Shown here: in pieces, positions 16,944 through 24,624 of the stretch
Position numbering within the stretch: position 1 is the stretch's first letter
Layout of the letters: every line of letters begins with the position of its first letter
Origin: Bradyrhizobium sp.
GTDB lineage: Bacteria > Pseudomonadota > Alphaproteobacteria > Rhizobiales > Xanthobacteraceae
Assembly (NCBI RefSeq): GCF_016219575.1
Contig: NZ_JACRMG010000007.1
Coordinates: 20,160-84,159, forward strand
Reading direction: 5' to 3'
DNA: 64,000 bases
Program-made: the position numbers and the translations under genes
Notes under the pieces: model-generated
Told to the model about the DNA's origin: nothing
Database searches by the model: none
Seen by the model: only the letters and a program-made list of their open reading frames with translations

Positions 16944-17345
16944 TTACTTTCCCAACATGACTTTGAAGCCAAGCCACGCTGCCCCGACGAGCCCCGTCAC
17001 GATCACCGTGATCATCGCCTTGAAAGTATGGTCCTGCATACCGCGGAAAATAATGACGCCGTCGCCCGGCGTCTCGATCTTGTCTGTGAATTGCCGAAAA
17101 CCATGGCCGAGGCCAAGCGAAGCGATCTTGCTCTCGATCAGCCGCTTGCTCGACTGCGCCAGCGTGCGTTGCGCCTCGCGGATGCAGACGGCAAGCGTGC
17201 CGCGCTCGGCCTGGCAGGTCTCAACCAGCAATTCGCCAAAGAAATGCGACTTGCCTGAGCCGCGACCGCCATAAACGCCCTTGTAGCGGGCGGGCCTCAG
17301 CAGCGGCTCGAAGGCCATGGCTGTCGGGATTTTCAGGATGGACAA
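16944..17345 (-). pseudogene. Truncated phage terminase large subunit fused to a membrane-peptide tail
   Basis: A 133-codon frame. Residues 1-107 match the N-terminus of a PBSX-type terminase ATPase: RYKGVYGGRGSGKSHFFGELL carries the Walker A-like GGRGSGKS, followed by RTLAQSSKRLIESKI and IIFRGMQDHT. A full terminase has about 400 or more residues, so the Walker B and nuclease parts are missing. After residue 107 the frame continues into an unrelated hydrophobic tail (MITVIVTGLVGAAWLGFKV), as if an internal deletion had joined two phage genes near 17024. It cannot package DNA alone. Confidence 0.75.
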
Positions 17346-17439
17346 AGGGTTGACCTGAATCGTTTCTTCGAAAGTGCGGGACAGGGCGCCTCACGACGCT
17401 TGCGTTCGTCAATTGCCCTCGCAGGGCGTGTTGCTTTCC

Positions 17440-17715
17440 TCACGATCCTGCACCCTTTTCCGATGAATCCCCGGGATGCACGATCACACGCTCGATCCGG
17501 TGAATTATCTTGAGCGGATCGTCTCCGCCTTGCAGTGGTTGCGCTACCTTGCCCCAGCCGCGATCGAGGATCGAATTCGCCGCCGAGACGCGCGCGGCGG
17601 GAGTTGCGTCCTTCGAGCGCATGATGCCGACCAGCACATTGATTGCGGTCCTGGTGTGGCTGCGGGCGATGGAGCGGATTTCGGTCAGGGTCCTGGCTTT
17701 GCTCACTCGTAGCAT
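17440..17715 (-). CDS. Phage terminase-small-subunit-like protein
   Basis: A 91-residue protein starting MLRVSKARTLTEIRSIARSH. It is helical and basic at the N-terminus, with RTAINVLVGIMRSKDATPAARVSAANSILDRGWGK, which resembles proteins encoded just upstream of terminase large subunits in Rhizobiales prophages. Here it also precedes the terminase fragment, by 94 bases. The start codon overlaps the end of the 23-codon gene upstream. The assignment rests on position and general resemblance, not on a catalytic motif. Confidence 0.6.
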   Translation of the reverse strand: MLRVSKARTLTEIRSIARSHTRTAINVLVGIMRSKDATPAARVSAANSILDRGWGKVAQPLQGGDDPLKIIHRIERVIVHPGDSSEKGAGS

Positions 17716-17774
17716 TCCCAAACAGCGATGACGACGAGCCCGGCGAGCGCAAGCGAGATCAGATAGGCGGTCAC
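17703..17774 (-). CDS. 23-residue membrane microprotein in prophage remnant
   Basis: A GTG-initiated frame coding a peptide with one hydrophobic helix (LISLALAGLVVIAV) and a charged end. A strong AGGAG ribosome-binding site lies six bases upstream. Its last codons overlap the ATG of the terminase-small-like gene, suggesting coupled translation. The size suggests a phage membrane peptide of unknown role. No homology can be claimed at this length. Confidence 0.45.
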   Translation of the reverse strand: MTAYLISLALAGLVVIAVWECYE

Positions 17775-17869
17775 GGGCAGCTCCTGGAAGAAAAAGAAAG
17801 TGGCGGCATGATCGCTTTCCCTGGATCATTTCCGGCGCGAACCATATCCCTCAACCGGAGGGGCCGCCT

Positions 17870-17923
17870 GCGGCGGGGCGACGAAACCCCGCCGCAAGGC
17901 CGGTGCGTTCGCGCGCACCGGCC
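17870..17923. other. Tandem strong hairpins
   Basis: Stem one is GCGGCGGGG pairing with CCCCGCCGC across an 8-base loop (17870-17895). Stem two is GGCCGGTGCG pairing with CGCACCGGCC across the loop TTCGCG (17898-17923). They are two bases apart and neither is followed by a T-run, so they are not simple terminators. They may be a structured RNA or a phage cis element. Confidence 0.55.
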
Positions 17924-18035
17924 AGTAACGCGTTGAATAGGGCTCGGACGGCGGCTCGCTTCCGACGCGGGCAGGACAAGGGGAAGTGTGGCGTCGTGAC
18001 GTGCGGCCGCCGTCCGATTGGGGATGGGCGTCAAA

Positions 18036-18127
18036 CAAAAAGCCCGCCGCGGATGGCTCCGCGCGGGCTCTCGATGGTTTTTCCGATGATGGCCTTATGC
18101 ACCTGATTTGCCCGACGCGTCAAGCGC
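18036..18127 (+). repeat. Dispersed hairpin repeat, copy A
   Basis: The element begins with an A-run and AGCCCGCCGC...GCGCGGGCT, which forms a GC hairpin. After a middle segment containing CCGATGATGG it ends with the conserved TGATTTGCCCGACGCGTCAAG. Copies B and C in this window share the order A-run, hairpin, CGATRATGG and TGATTTGCCCGACGTGTCAAG. I associate this element with Bradyrhizobium/Rhodopseudomonas genomes. The A-run plus hairpin could also end leftward transcripts. Confidence 0.7.
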
Positions 18128-18148
18128 AATTTCGTAAATTACGAAATT
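18128..18148. promoter_or_regulatory. Perfect A/T-rich palindrome 1
   Basis: AATTTCGTAA and TTACGAAATT are perfect inverted arms around a single A. It directly follows repeat copy A and resembles a helix-turn-helix regulator operator. A related palindrome occurs 73 bases further right. Confidence 0.5.
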
Positions 18149-18220
18149 ATTTCGCGAGCAGATCAAGTAGCTGTGCCTGACATCGCGCGTATTAGGGCGC
18201 CCGGGCCGTCAACCCTTTCC

Positions 18221-18236
18221 AATTCGTAAACGAATT
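18221..18236. promoter_or_regulatory. Perfect A/T-rich palindrome 2
   Basis: AATTCGT and ACGAATT are perfect inverted arms around AA. It shares the TTCGTAA core with the palindrome at 18128-18148, so the pair may be bound by one regulator. Confidence 0.45.
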
Positions 18237-18299
18237 GCGCACAAACTGAGGACATGGCTTCGACGAATGGAAACAGCCCTTCGCTAGCGTCGAACCAAA

Positions 18300-18388
18300 G
18301 AAAAAAGCCCGCCGCCGGTGTCCGGCGCGGGCCATGCAATCTTCGCGATGATGGCGGGATGTCAGTGATTTGCCCGACGTGTCAAGCG
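18300..18388 (+). repeat. Dispersed hairpin repeat, copy B
   Basis: AAAAAAGCCCGCCGCCGG...CCGGCGCGGGC forms the hairpin, followed by TTCGCGATGATGG and then TGATTTGCCCGACGTGTCAAG. It has the same arrangement and orientation as copies A and C. It lies about 70 bases upstream of a small membrane-protein gene. Confidence 0.72.
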
Positions 18389-18455
18389 CGCTGAATGATT
18401 TTCTACAGCGTCGCCCAAGGCGAGTAGGCAACCCGCATGCCAAAGGAGACGGCCG

Positions 18456-18641
18456 ATGTATTTTGCTGCTGTAGTCCTGCTGATCCTGTCCGGCGTCCTC
18501 TACGCGGCCGGACATCGCGAGCTCGGTGCCTATAGCGCCGACGTTTGCCGCTATGGCGGAATGTTCTGCGAAAACCCTTCGATCGTGCTGGTCGCCGCCG
18601 GCCTTGCCGCCGTCTGGGGCAAGTTCGTCAGCATCCGCTAG
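18456..18641 (+). CDS. Small membrane protein of 61 residues, unknown
   Basis: A well-formed AAGGAG ribosome-binding site precedes the ATG. The peptide has two hydrophobic helices (YFAAVVLLILSGVLYAAG, about 2-19, and IVLVAAGLAAVWG, about 43-55) separated by a polar loop with two Cys (DVCRYGGMFCENP). No family is recognised. Its stop overlaps the stop of the convergent outer-membrane-type gene by four bases. Confidence 0.65.
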   Translation: MYFAAVVLLILSGVLYAAGHRELGAYSADVCRYGGMFCENPSIVLVAAGLAAVWGKFVSIR

Positions 18642-19597
18642 TTCCGCATCAGATAGAGCGGCGTGCGAAGCGTCAGCGTGTAGGACGGCTTCGGCACCCA
18701 GGCGATCTGTGCGGTGACTCCGAAAAGGCGGTTGTCATCGTCATCCATGCGGTCGAGGTCGAGGCGCACGATCGGCTGCGTGAAAGGTTCGAATGGCACC
18801 AGCCGCAGGATCTGCGCGCCGCCGAACGACTGCACGCCAACCCGGCCGGTGAATTTCCAGTTATTGGGCCACTGATAGTAGCCGCCAACCCAGCCGACGA
18901 TATTGTTGTTGATCCGGGCAAGAGGGGAGTCCACGTCGACATTGGTGTGCTGCACGCCGGCCAGCCATCCCCTCGTCTCGTCTTCGTCAAGCGCGTAGCC
19001 GAACTCGACGATGTTGTTCAGCGAAGTAACGGTCAGCGGCGAACCCGGCGCGGAGCGCGTGACCGTCGTTTGCAGCGTCACGGTCGGAAAATATCCGCCA
19101 TTCTGCTGATAGATGTCGGCCTGGACGCCGAGATTCCAGCTCGTGACCTCGAGCGACGACCATCCCGACCCGCTGTTCGAGGCGCTGGCGGTGAACCCGC
19201 CATAGAGCGAGATGCGGTCGCTGACATCGATAGTGAGCGGCACGTCGATCCACGCATTCTGGCTTGCAGGCGAAGTCAGCGTCGGCAGGGTTGGCAAGAC
19301 CGGCGCGACCGGGAGCGTCGCGGCATTGAGCAACGTCCTGAGATTGGAGAGCGTCCCGAACGGCGAGAAGGACCCAAGACCGATCGAAAACGAGTTGGCC
19401 GGCAACGTCGAATAATTCGTTCTCAAATCAAGATAGATATTCGGCGACCATGGCGCGGCCGTGCCATTGGCATCGTCGCCGGCGCAGACCTGGCTACCGC
19501 TTATCAGCGCAAGCACCATGATCGCCATGCGGCTCGCCGCCCGCACCCGGCGATACGGGACGTCTCTTGCGCTTCGCCCTCCGCCTACGTTACCCAT
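18638..19597 (-). CDS. Predicted outer-membrane beta-barrel protein, unknown
   Basis: About 319 residues, starting at ATG 19597 behind GAGGG; an internal ATG at 19528 just before the hydrophobic signal (MAIMVLALISGSQVCA) is an equally possible start. The mature part alternates hydrophobic and polar residues, with strands such as SWNLGVQADIYQQ, NWKFTGRVGVQSFGG and GVTAQIAWVPKPSYTLTLRTPLYL, typical of a barrel. A Pro/Leu/Thr-rich loop (LPVAPVLPTLPTLTSPAS) stands out near the N-terminus. No close family is recognised. It is convergent with the small membrane gene at 18456. Confidence 0.62.
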   Translation of the reverse strand: MGNVGGGRSARDVPYRRVRAASRMAIMVLALISGSQVCAGDDANGTAAPWSPNIYLDLRTNYSTLPANSFSIGLGSFSPFGTLSNLRTLLNAATLPVAPVLPTLPTLTSPASQNAWIDVPLTIDVSDRISLYGGFTASASNSGSGWSSLEVTSWNLGVQADIYQQNGGYFPTVTLQTTVTRSAPGSPLTVTSLNNIVEFGYALDEDETRGWLAGVQHTNVDVDSPLARINNNIVGWVGGYYQWPNNWKFTGRVGVQSFGGAQILRLVPFEPFTQPIVRLDLDRMDDDDNRLFGVTAQIAWVPKPSYTLTLRTPLYLMRN

Positions 19598-19667
19598 CAC
19601 AGACCCTCGGCCGGATCGGACGTTACACCAGCGGAGGGAATGCATTCAACCTAATGAGCACGCAAAC

Positions 19668-19751
19668 AAAAGCCCGCAGCCGTATCCGGCGCGGGCTCAA
19701 ATGCTTCTCGCGATAATGGGCAAATGCCACTGATTTGCCCGACGTGTCAAG
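19668..19751 (+). repeat. Dispersed hairpin repeat, copy C
   Basis: AAAAGCCCGCAGCCG...CGGCGCGGGCT forms the hairpin, then TTCTCGCGATAATGG and CTGATTTGCCCGACGTGTCAAG. It matches copies A and B in order and orientation. It lies just beyond the stop of the leftward phasin gene, where the A-run plus hairpin could terminate that transcript. Confidence 0.72.
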
Positions 19752-19767
19752 CCTTATTTTCGATAAT

Positions 19768-20121
19768 TCAGAATTTGCCCTTCGCGGCATCCTTGGCGGC
19801 CGACATCACCCCGCCGCTGATCTGGCGCATATGCTCGCCGGCGTTGGTAAACTGGCTGCGCAGGAATTCCGACTGGATGCGCATAGCTTCCTGGAGGTCG
19901 GTGGCATGAACCAGCTTGCGGGCATGCTCGAAGGCCGCCCTCATGTTCTGCTCGGTGAAGGTCAGCGCCTGCTTCGAAATCTCGGTGCCCGGATTCGGCA
20001 TCGACGCCATGGATTTCGCAGCCGCATCGAAGAACATGCCGAAGGCCTTTTCAGCCTGGTCGATGGTCTTTTCGGCCAGATCGCGCAATTCCGCCGGAAC
20101 TTCCAACTTCGGTTCAATCAT
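19768..20121 (-). CDS. Phasin family protein
   Basis: A 117-residue protein; GGAGG seven bases before ATG 20121 fixes the start. The phasin_2-type pattern is seen in PAELRDLAEKTIDQAEKAFGMFFDAAAK, LTFTEQNMRAAFEHARKLVHATDLQEAMRIQSEFLRSQF (described in parts: TEQNMRAAFEHARKLV, DLQEAMRIQSEFLRSQ) and the C-terminal AAKDAAKGKF. It is amphipathic and helical throughout. Phasins coat polyhydroxyalkanoate granules and limit their size. No PHA synthase gene is nearby. Confidence 0.88.
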   Translation of the reverse strand: MIEPKLEVPAELRDLAEKTIDQAEKAFGMFFDAAAKSMASMPNPGTEISKQALTFTEQNMRAAFEHARKLVHATDLQEAMRIQSEFLRSQFTNAGEHMRQISGGVMSAAKDAAKGKF

Positions 20122-20242
20122 GGTCGCCCTCCAATTTCCGGTGGACGTTACCATATTTCCGGCTGCTGTCTGCGGCGTATTGGCGGCTTGGCCCAGCTTG
20201 CCGGCGAGGACCGCCGGCACCCGGCCACGACGGTGTCGGCGA

Positions 20243-20335
20243 TCAGCCTCCGCCCGAAACCTGCGTCGCGATATGGAACGCCAGGAAAACCGCCGGCACG
20301 CTGATGAGCCTGAGAACCTGATCCACTGAAAGCAT
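20243..20335 (-). CDS. 30-residue membrane peptide
   Basis: A short frame coding a peptide with one hydrophobic helix (LRLISVPAVFLAFHIATQV) and a GGG end. AAGGGG lies about seven bases before the ATG. It lies upstream of the phasin gene on the same strand. Its reality rests on the ribosome-binding site and the clear transmembrane segment only. Confidence 0.4.
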   Translation of the reverse strand: MLSVDQVLRLISVPAVFLAFHIATQVSGGG

Positions 20336-20376
20336 CGTTCGCCCCTTTGTCCCCGACGCCGCCCCCACGGCCTGCG

Positions 20377-20487
20377 TCAATTCCCGCGCTGCGCCGCGTG
20401 CTGATCCGAGACCAGCACCTGGTCGGTGTAGGCTGCGCCCGAGATGGTGAGCAGCGCCAGAATCGATATGACGGCCAGCGTTTTCAT
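20377..20487 (-). CDS. 36-residue peptide with signal-like helix
   Basis: The frame codes a peptide starting MKTLAVISILALLTISGAAY, a lysine followed by a hydrophobic stretch like a signal peptide or anchor, then a polar tail with TDQVLVSDQHAAQR. No clear ribosome-binding site is seen. It lies leftward upstream of the 30-residue peptide gene. Confidence 0.38.
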   Translation of the reverse strand: MKTLAVISILALLTISGAAYTDQVLVSDQHAAQRGN

Positions 20488-20699
20488 GCTGATGATGGTC
20501 GTTCTCGAATGTGGCCAAAAACGTCAGCGCTTGGCGCATTTTCAGGACGTTCCGGGGGAACTTGTTGGAACGTGATGTCGCGCGTGCGTCGTCTTGCCGG
20601 AGGGCGGACGAAATTTCGCTAACAAATCTCGGTGCATCGCGCCAAACCGCGCGATGCCGGATGATGTCGGGATTGTGGCGCTGTCGTAGCCGCCCCGTA

Positions 20700-21833
20700 T
20701 CAGTACCGGTACGGCTCGATATCCAGCAGCGGGAACGCGCTGAACACGCTCGGAAGATTCGTCGCCGTGGCCTGGTTCAGATAGGACCTGTCCAGCTCCC
20801 GGAAGCTGGTGACGCCCAGCAGGCCAAGGCAACGGATCACCTCGTCCTCGAGCAGTTCCAGCATGCGGACGATACCGTCCTCGCCCGCCGCGGCCAGCGC
20901 CCAGCACTGCAGCCGGCCGATGCCGACCAGATCGGCGCCCGACGCGATTGCCTTGACGATGTCGGTGCCGCGGCAGAACGAGCCGTCGACCATGATCCTG
21001 GCGCGGCCGGCAACGGCATTGACGATCTCGGGCAGCACATGCATCGCACCGCGGCCGTGGTCGAGTTGCCGGCCGCCATGGTTGGAGACGTAGATCCAGT
21101 CGACCCCGTGGTCGAGGGCGATCAGGGCATCCTCTGCGGTGGCGATGCCCTTGATCACCAGCGGTATCTTGAACTTGCTCTTGATCAGTTTGACGGTGCG
21201 CCAGTCGAGCCCCTTCTGGAAATCGCCTCCGGTAGCCCGAATCCGGCTTTCGCGCACATAGCGCTTGGCAATATCGCGTTCGCGGCGGCTGTAATGGGCG
21301 GTGTCGACCGTGAGGCAGAACGCGGCATAGCCGTTGGAAATGGTCCGGCTGACGACGTCTTCGACGAAGGCGTCGTCGCCGCGGACATAGAGCTGGTAGA
21401 AGCGCAGCGCATCCGGCGCGGCCTCGGCCGTCTTCTCCAGGCCGGGCTCGGAGACCGAGCTCAGCATGTGCGAGGCGCCGAACCTGCCCGCGCCGCGCGC
21501 CACTGCGGCGCCGGAATCCGGATCGAAAATCTCAAGCGCGCCGACCGGCGCGATCATTACCGGCAGACGCAGCCTGCGGCCGAATGCCTCGACCGACGCA
21601 TCGACCCTCGCCACGTTGCGCAGCACGCGCGGGCGGAACGCGATCTCGTCGAGCGACATGCGGTTGCGCCGCATCGTTGTCTCGGTCTCTGATGCGCCGA
21701 CGATATAGTCCCACGCATTCTGGTTGAGCTGGGCGCGCGCCTTGTGCACGAACTCGTGCAGGTTCTGGAATTCCTCGCCGCTGGCGCCGAGTTCGACATT
21801 CCGCGTGGGCCGGGCCGGCGTGCCGTCATTCAT
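20700..21833 (-). CDS. FMN-dependent alpha-hydroxy-acid oxidase/dehydrogenase
   Basis: A 377-residue TIM-barrel flavoprotein. The start at ATG 21833 is preferred because GAGGAG lies eight bases upstream; a GTG three codons earlier abuts that site. Signature parts are FRPRVLRNVARVD, PVMIAPVGALEIF, VIKGIATAEDALIALDHG (flavin Lys) and YVSNHGGRQLDHGRG with the catalytic His. The family includes L-lactate dehydrogenase, glycolate oxidase and mandelate dehydrogenase. It is followed leftward of a CoA-transferase gene by 21 bases, so the two are probably cotranscribed. Substrate undecided. Confidence 0.9.
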   Translation of the reverse strand: MNDGTPARPTRNVELGASGEEFQNLHEFVHKARAQLNQNAWDYIVGASETETTMRRNRMSLDEIAFRPRVLRNVARVDASVEAFGRRLRLPVMIAPVGALEIFDPDSGAAVARGAGRFGASHMLSSVSEPGLEKTAEAAPDALRFYQLYVRGDDAFVEDVVSRTISNGYAAFCLTVDTAHYSRRERDIAKRYVRESRIRATGGDFQKGLDWRTVKLIKSKFKIPLVIKGIATAEDALIALDHGVDWIYVSNHGGRQLDHGRGAMHVLPEIVNAVAGRARIMVDGSFCRGTDIVKAIASGADLVGIGRLQCWALAAAGEDGIVRMLELLEDEVIRCLGLLGVTSFRELDRSYLNQATATNLPSVFSAFPLLDIEPYRY

Positions 21834-21854
21834 GTGCTTCACTCCTCGCTTGTC

Positions 21855-23129
21855 TTATTCGTCCGTCCCGCGCGTCGGGATCGCCATGCCGAAGGCACCG
21901 GCCTCGGCCAGTTCGGCGATGCGGCGATCGTCGTAGCCGAGCGTCTTGCGCAGCACTTCCTTGGTGTGCTGCCCGAGCAGCGGCGCGGCAATGGGATCGA
22001 CCGTCGGCGTGAGGCTCATATTGAGCGGCGTCTCGATGTTGGGGACCGCGCCCGCTGTCGGGTGCGGAATGCGGCTGAGGCGGTCGCGATCGCGCACCTC
22101 CGGAGCATTGAAGCCCTCTTCGACCGTACGCAGATAGCCTACGGGGATGTTGGCCTTCTTCATCTTCGCCATCCAGTTCTCGAGCTTGTCGCTGGCGAAC
22201 ACTCCGGCAATGATGGCGCGCAGCTTTTCCTTGTTGGCCGTACGCGCCTTGCGATGCGAGAAGTCCGGGTCGGTGACGAGATCCGGACGCTCCAGCACTT
22301 CCGTCACCAGCCGCCGATAGAGCCGGTCGTTGGCGCAGGCCATGTAGAGCGGTCCGTCGGAGGCGCGGTAGACGCCGACCGTCGGCGATCCGTTCGGCGA
22401 GTTGCCGAAACGGCCGGGATTGTTGCCGCTGATCAGATAGGCCATGCCGTAGAAGCCGGTCATGGCAACCGCGATGTCGATCAGCGCGACCTCGACGCGC
22501 TGGCCCCGGCCGAGTTTCTCGCGGGCGAGCAGCGCCATCAGGATCGCATTGCACGCCGACATGCCCGTGGCCATGTCGACGATCGGCGGCCCGGTACGCA
22601 CGGGCTCGCCGTCCGGAAACCCGTTGAGCGACATGAAACCGCTTTCGGCCTGCGTGATCGGATCGAAGCCGGGACGCAGCGCAAAGGCTCCCTGGCGGCC
22701 GTAAGCCGAGATCGAGCAGTAGACCAGGCGCGGATTGGTCGAGACCACCGAGTCGTAGTCGAGGCCGTACTTCTTCATCACGCCGCCGGAAAAGTTCTCC
22801 ACCACCACGTCTGCCTTGGCGATCAGCGCGCGGGCGACCTCCAGTGCTCTTGGGTTGGTGAAGTCGAGCGCGATGCCGTGCTTGTTGCGGTTGAGGCTGA
22901 GGAAAGCGGCGCTTTCGCCGCCGATTTCGGCATGCTCATACGCCCGGGTGTCGTCGCCGCCGTCAGGATTCTCGATCTTGATGACCTCGGCGCCGAAATC
23001 GGCCAGCGTTTGCGTACAGGCCGGCCCGGCGACGACGCGGGTGAAATCGACCACCAGCAACCCATCGAGCGCCGTCGGCTGATCCTTGGCGCGCGGCGCG
23101 CGCTCCGGCAGATGCGGTCCTGCGGTCAT
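21855..23129 (-). CDS. Class III (CaiB/BaiF) CoA transferase
   Basis: About 424 residues from ATG 23129; a start 12 codons earlier is possible. Typical parts are LLVVDFTRVVAGPACTQTLADFGAEVIKIE (in parts: DFTRVVAGPACTQ, DFGAEVIKIE), FLSLNRNKHGIALDF, VVENFSGGVMKKYGLDY and PPIVDMATGMSACNAILMALL with the catalytic Asp. Such enzymes move CoA between carboxylic acids through an aspartyl-CoA intermediate. It is upstream of the hydroxy-acid oxidase gene. Together they could turn a 2-hydroxy acid into an oxo acid and a CoA ester, but the order of steps is not shown by sequence. Confidence 0.92.
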   Translation of the reverse strand: MTAGPHLPERAPRAKDQPTALDGLLVVDFTRVVAGPACTQTLADFGAEVIKIENPDGGDDTRAYEHAEIGGESAAFLSLNRNKHGIALDFTNPRALEVARALIAKADVVVENFSGGVMKKYGLDYDSVVSTNPRLVYCSISAYGRQGAFALRPGFDPITQAESGFMSLNGFPDGEPVRTGPPIVDMATGMSACNAILMALLAREKLGRGQRVEVALIDIAVAMTGFYGMAYLISGNNPGRFGNSPNGSPTVGVYRASDGPLYMACANDRLYRRLVTEVLERPDLVTDPDFSHRKARTANKEKLRAIIAGVFASDKLENWMAKMKKANIPVGYLRTVEEGFNAPEVRDRDRLSRIPHPTAGAVPNIETPLNMSLTPTVDPIAAPLLGQHTKEVLRKTLGYDDRRIAELAEAGAFGMAIPTRGTDE

Positions 23130-23346
23130 TCCCGGCGTTCCCCCCAAACTTCCGCCCAGCGGCATTGGGCCGAGGCGACACTTTGGGGCTTTTTAGCGAA
23201 CACCGCAGGTAAGGCCAAACCCGGATTTTGCAGGGCCGGACCTGTCGCGGGCATAGCTGCTCGCGCCTCCGGCCGGGGCCGGCCCGATTGCAGTCGGCGA
23301 GGTCACGCAAACCAGCCAGACGGCGGCCCCGTTCGGCCGGCGGCCG

Positions 23347-24402
23347 TCACTGCTGGTTCTTCTGCCAGAACGAAAACAGCCCCTGCGAGGCGGACCCTCC
23401 GATCACGCAGGGGATACCGACAGCGACCTGCCCCAGCGCTGCGGCAGAGACGCAGCCGAGCGCCACGGCGCCGACACCGACCTGGCCCCAGAAGTCGAGA
23501 TTGCGCCGCGCATCCGACCCCTTGGCCTTCAGATCCTCGACCGCAGTCACGGCATCGCGGCGCAGCGCGCCGATCTGCACGGTATCGGCGGCCTCGACCA
23601 CCTCCGCCAGCGGCGCCCTGACCGGCTCCTTCGCGTGCGACAGTTCGCTGCGCAGGAACTCGCGCAGATTGGCATCGCGAATGGCGTAGCTTGCCAGGGT
23701 GTATCGCGCCATGCTGCCGACCGTCAGCTTGTCGACGGTATCGCGGCTCTTGCTCCAGGGCAGCATCTCGACGATGCGCTTGATCGGCATGTGCGAGCCG
23801 GTTGCGAAGTAATAGCCCCACAGCGTATCGAGCAGATCCTGGTTGCCGGCAAAGGTCAGCGTTGTGTTGACCTTCTTCTCCTCCTTGGCGAAGGGATTTT
23901 TCGTAAAGCCGTTCTTCAGCTTGTCCATCATCCCGGGTCTGGTTTCCTCGAGCGGGATTTCACTCAGGATCGGCAACTTGCCGGCGAGATAATTGTCGAT
24001 CATGACGCGACGCGCCGGCATCCGCGGCGCCACCCGGCGCAGCACGTTGCGCCAGTCCGGCAATCCCGAATAGGCGATGGCGCGAACGATCACCCATTCA
24101 TCTTCCGGCGCCACCGGAAAGAAACTTGCGATCAGCTTCTCGGCCCTGGCCGGGTTCGATCCGATCGCGCCTGCGATGAAGCCGAGATAGATGCCGGCAT
24201 TCTCCGGCTCCTTGAAGGTCTGGGCGTGGAACAGTACCCGTACGGCGGCGGGAACGTGCGCGTAAGCCGGTTTGGTCCGGTAATTGTAAATCCATTGCTG
24301 CACCACACCGAGCGACGCGCGCGGGTCGATCTCGGGTGCCTTCTCCGCCAGTGCAGGCTGCACAAGCATGATCGCGGCGGCGACGAGAGCTAGGTAACGC
24401 AT
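23347..24402 (-). CDS. Secreted or membrane-attached protein of unknown function
   Basis: A 351-residue protein starting at ATG 24402 behind AGGAG. A signal peptide (MRYLALVAAAIMLVQPALA) is followed by a helical soluble domain rich in Arg, Ala and Leu, with repeated helices like WRNVLRRVAPRMPARRVMIDNY and ARYTLASYAIRDANLREFLRSE. Near the C-terminus is a Gly/Ala-rich hydrophobic segment (VGVGAVALGCVSAAALGQVAVG) with two Cys. No family is recognised. It is divergent from the BamA paralogue. Confidence 0.7.
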   Translation of the reverse strand: MRYLALVAAAIMLVQPALAEKAPEIDPRASLGVVQQWIYNYRTKPAYAHVPAAVRVLFHAQTFKEPENAGIYLGFIAGAIGSNPARAEKLIASFFPVAPEDEWVIVRAIAYSGLPDWRNVLRRVAPRMPARRVMIDNYLAGKLPILSEIPLEETRPGMMDKLKNGFTKNPFAKEEKKVNTTLTFAGNQDLLDTLWGYYFATGSHMPIKRIVEMLPWSKSRDTVDKLTVGSMARYTLASYAIRDANLREFLRSELSHAKEPVRAPLAEVVEAADTVQIGALRRDAVTAVEDLKAKGSDARRNLDFWGQVGVGAVALGCVSAAALGQVAVGIPCVIGGSASQGLFSFWQKNQQ

Positions 24403-24624
24403 GTGATGCTCCTGGCGAGGTTCGGCGCGGATTACACCAACCTCTCCGGCTACTTGGATTGGCGAGACATGAGGCGTGCATTGCGACAATTCTGAGAAAT
24501 CGCCCGTTAAGCTTGGCGTTCAAATTATGGCGGCGACTGCCCGCAACTCTCCCTGAGTCAGACATTCTTTTGCCCCGCGCCGGCAATTGCATCGCAGACG
24601 GACAATCGGGAGTCCGGCAAGGAC

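Larger units (their letters stand above)
17775..18455. other. Non-coding stretch with hairpins, palindromes and two repeat copies
   Basis: This 681-base stretch has no supportable gene. It holds two adjacent strong hairpins (17870-17895 and 17898-17923), two related A/T-rich palindromes (18128-18148 and 18221-18236) and two copies of a dispersed hairpin repeat (starting near 18036 and 18301). It separates the prophage remnant from a small membrane-protein gene. Confidence 0.7.

Noticed and set aside
21744..23621. Rightward frame of 625 codons
   Set aside because: It is the shadow of the CoA-transferase gene, and rich in Arg, Asp and His as mirror frames are.
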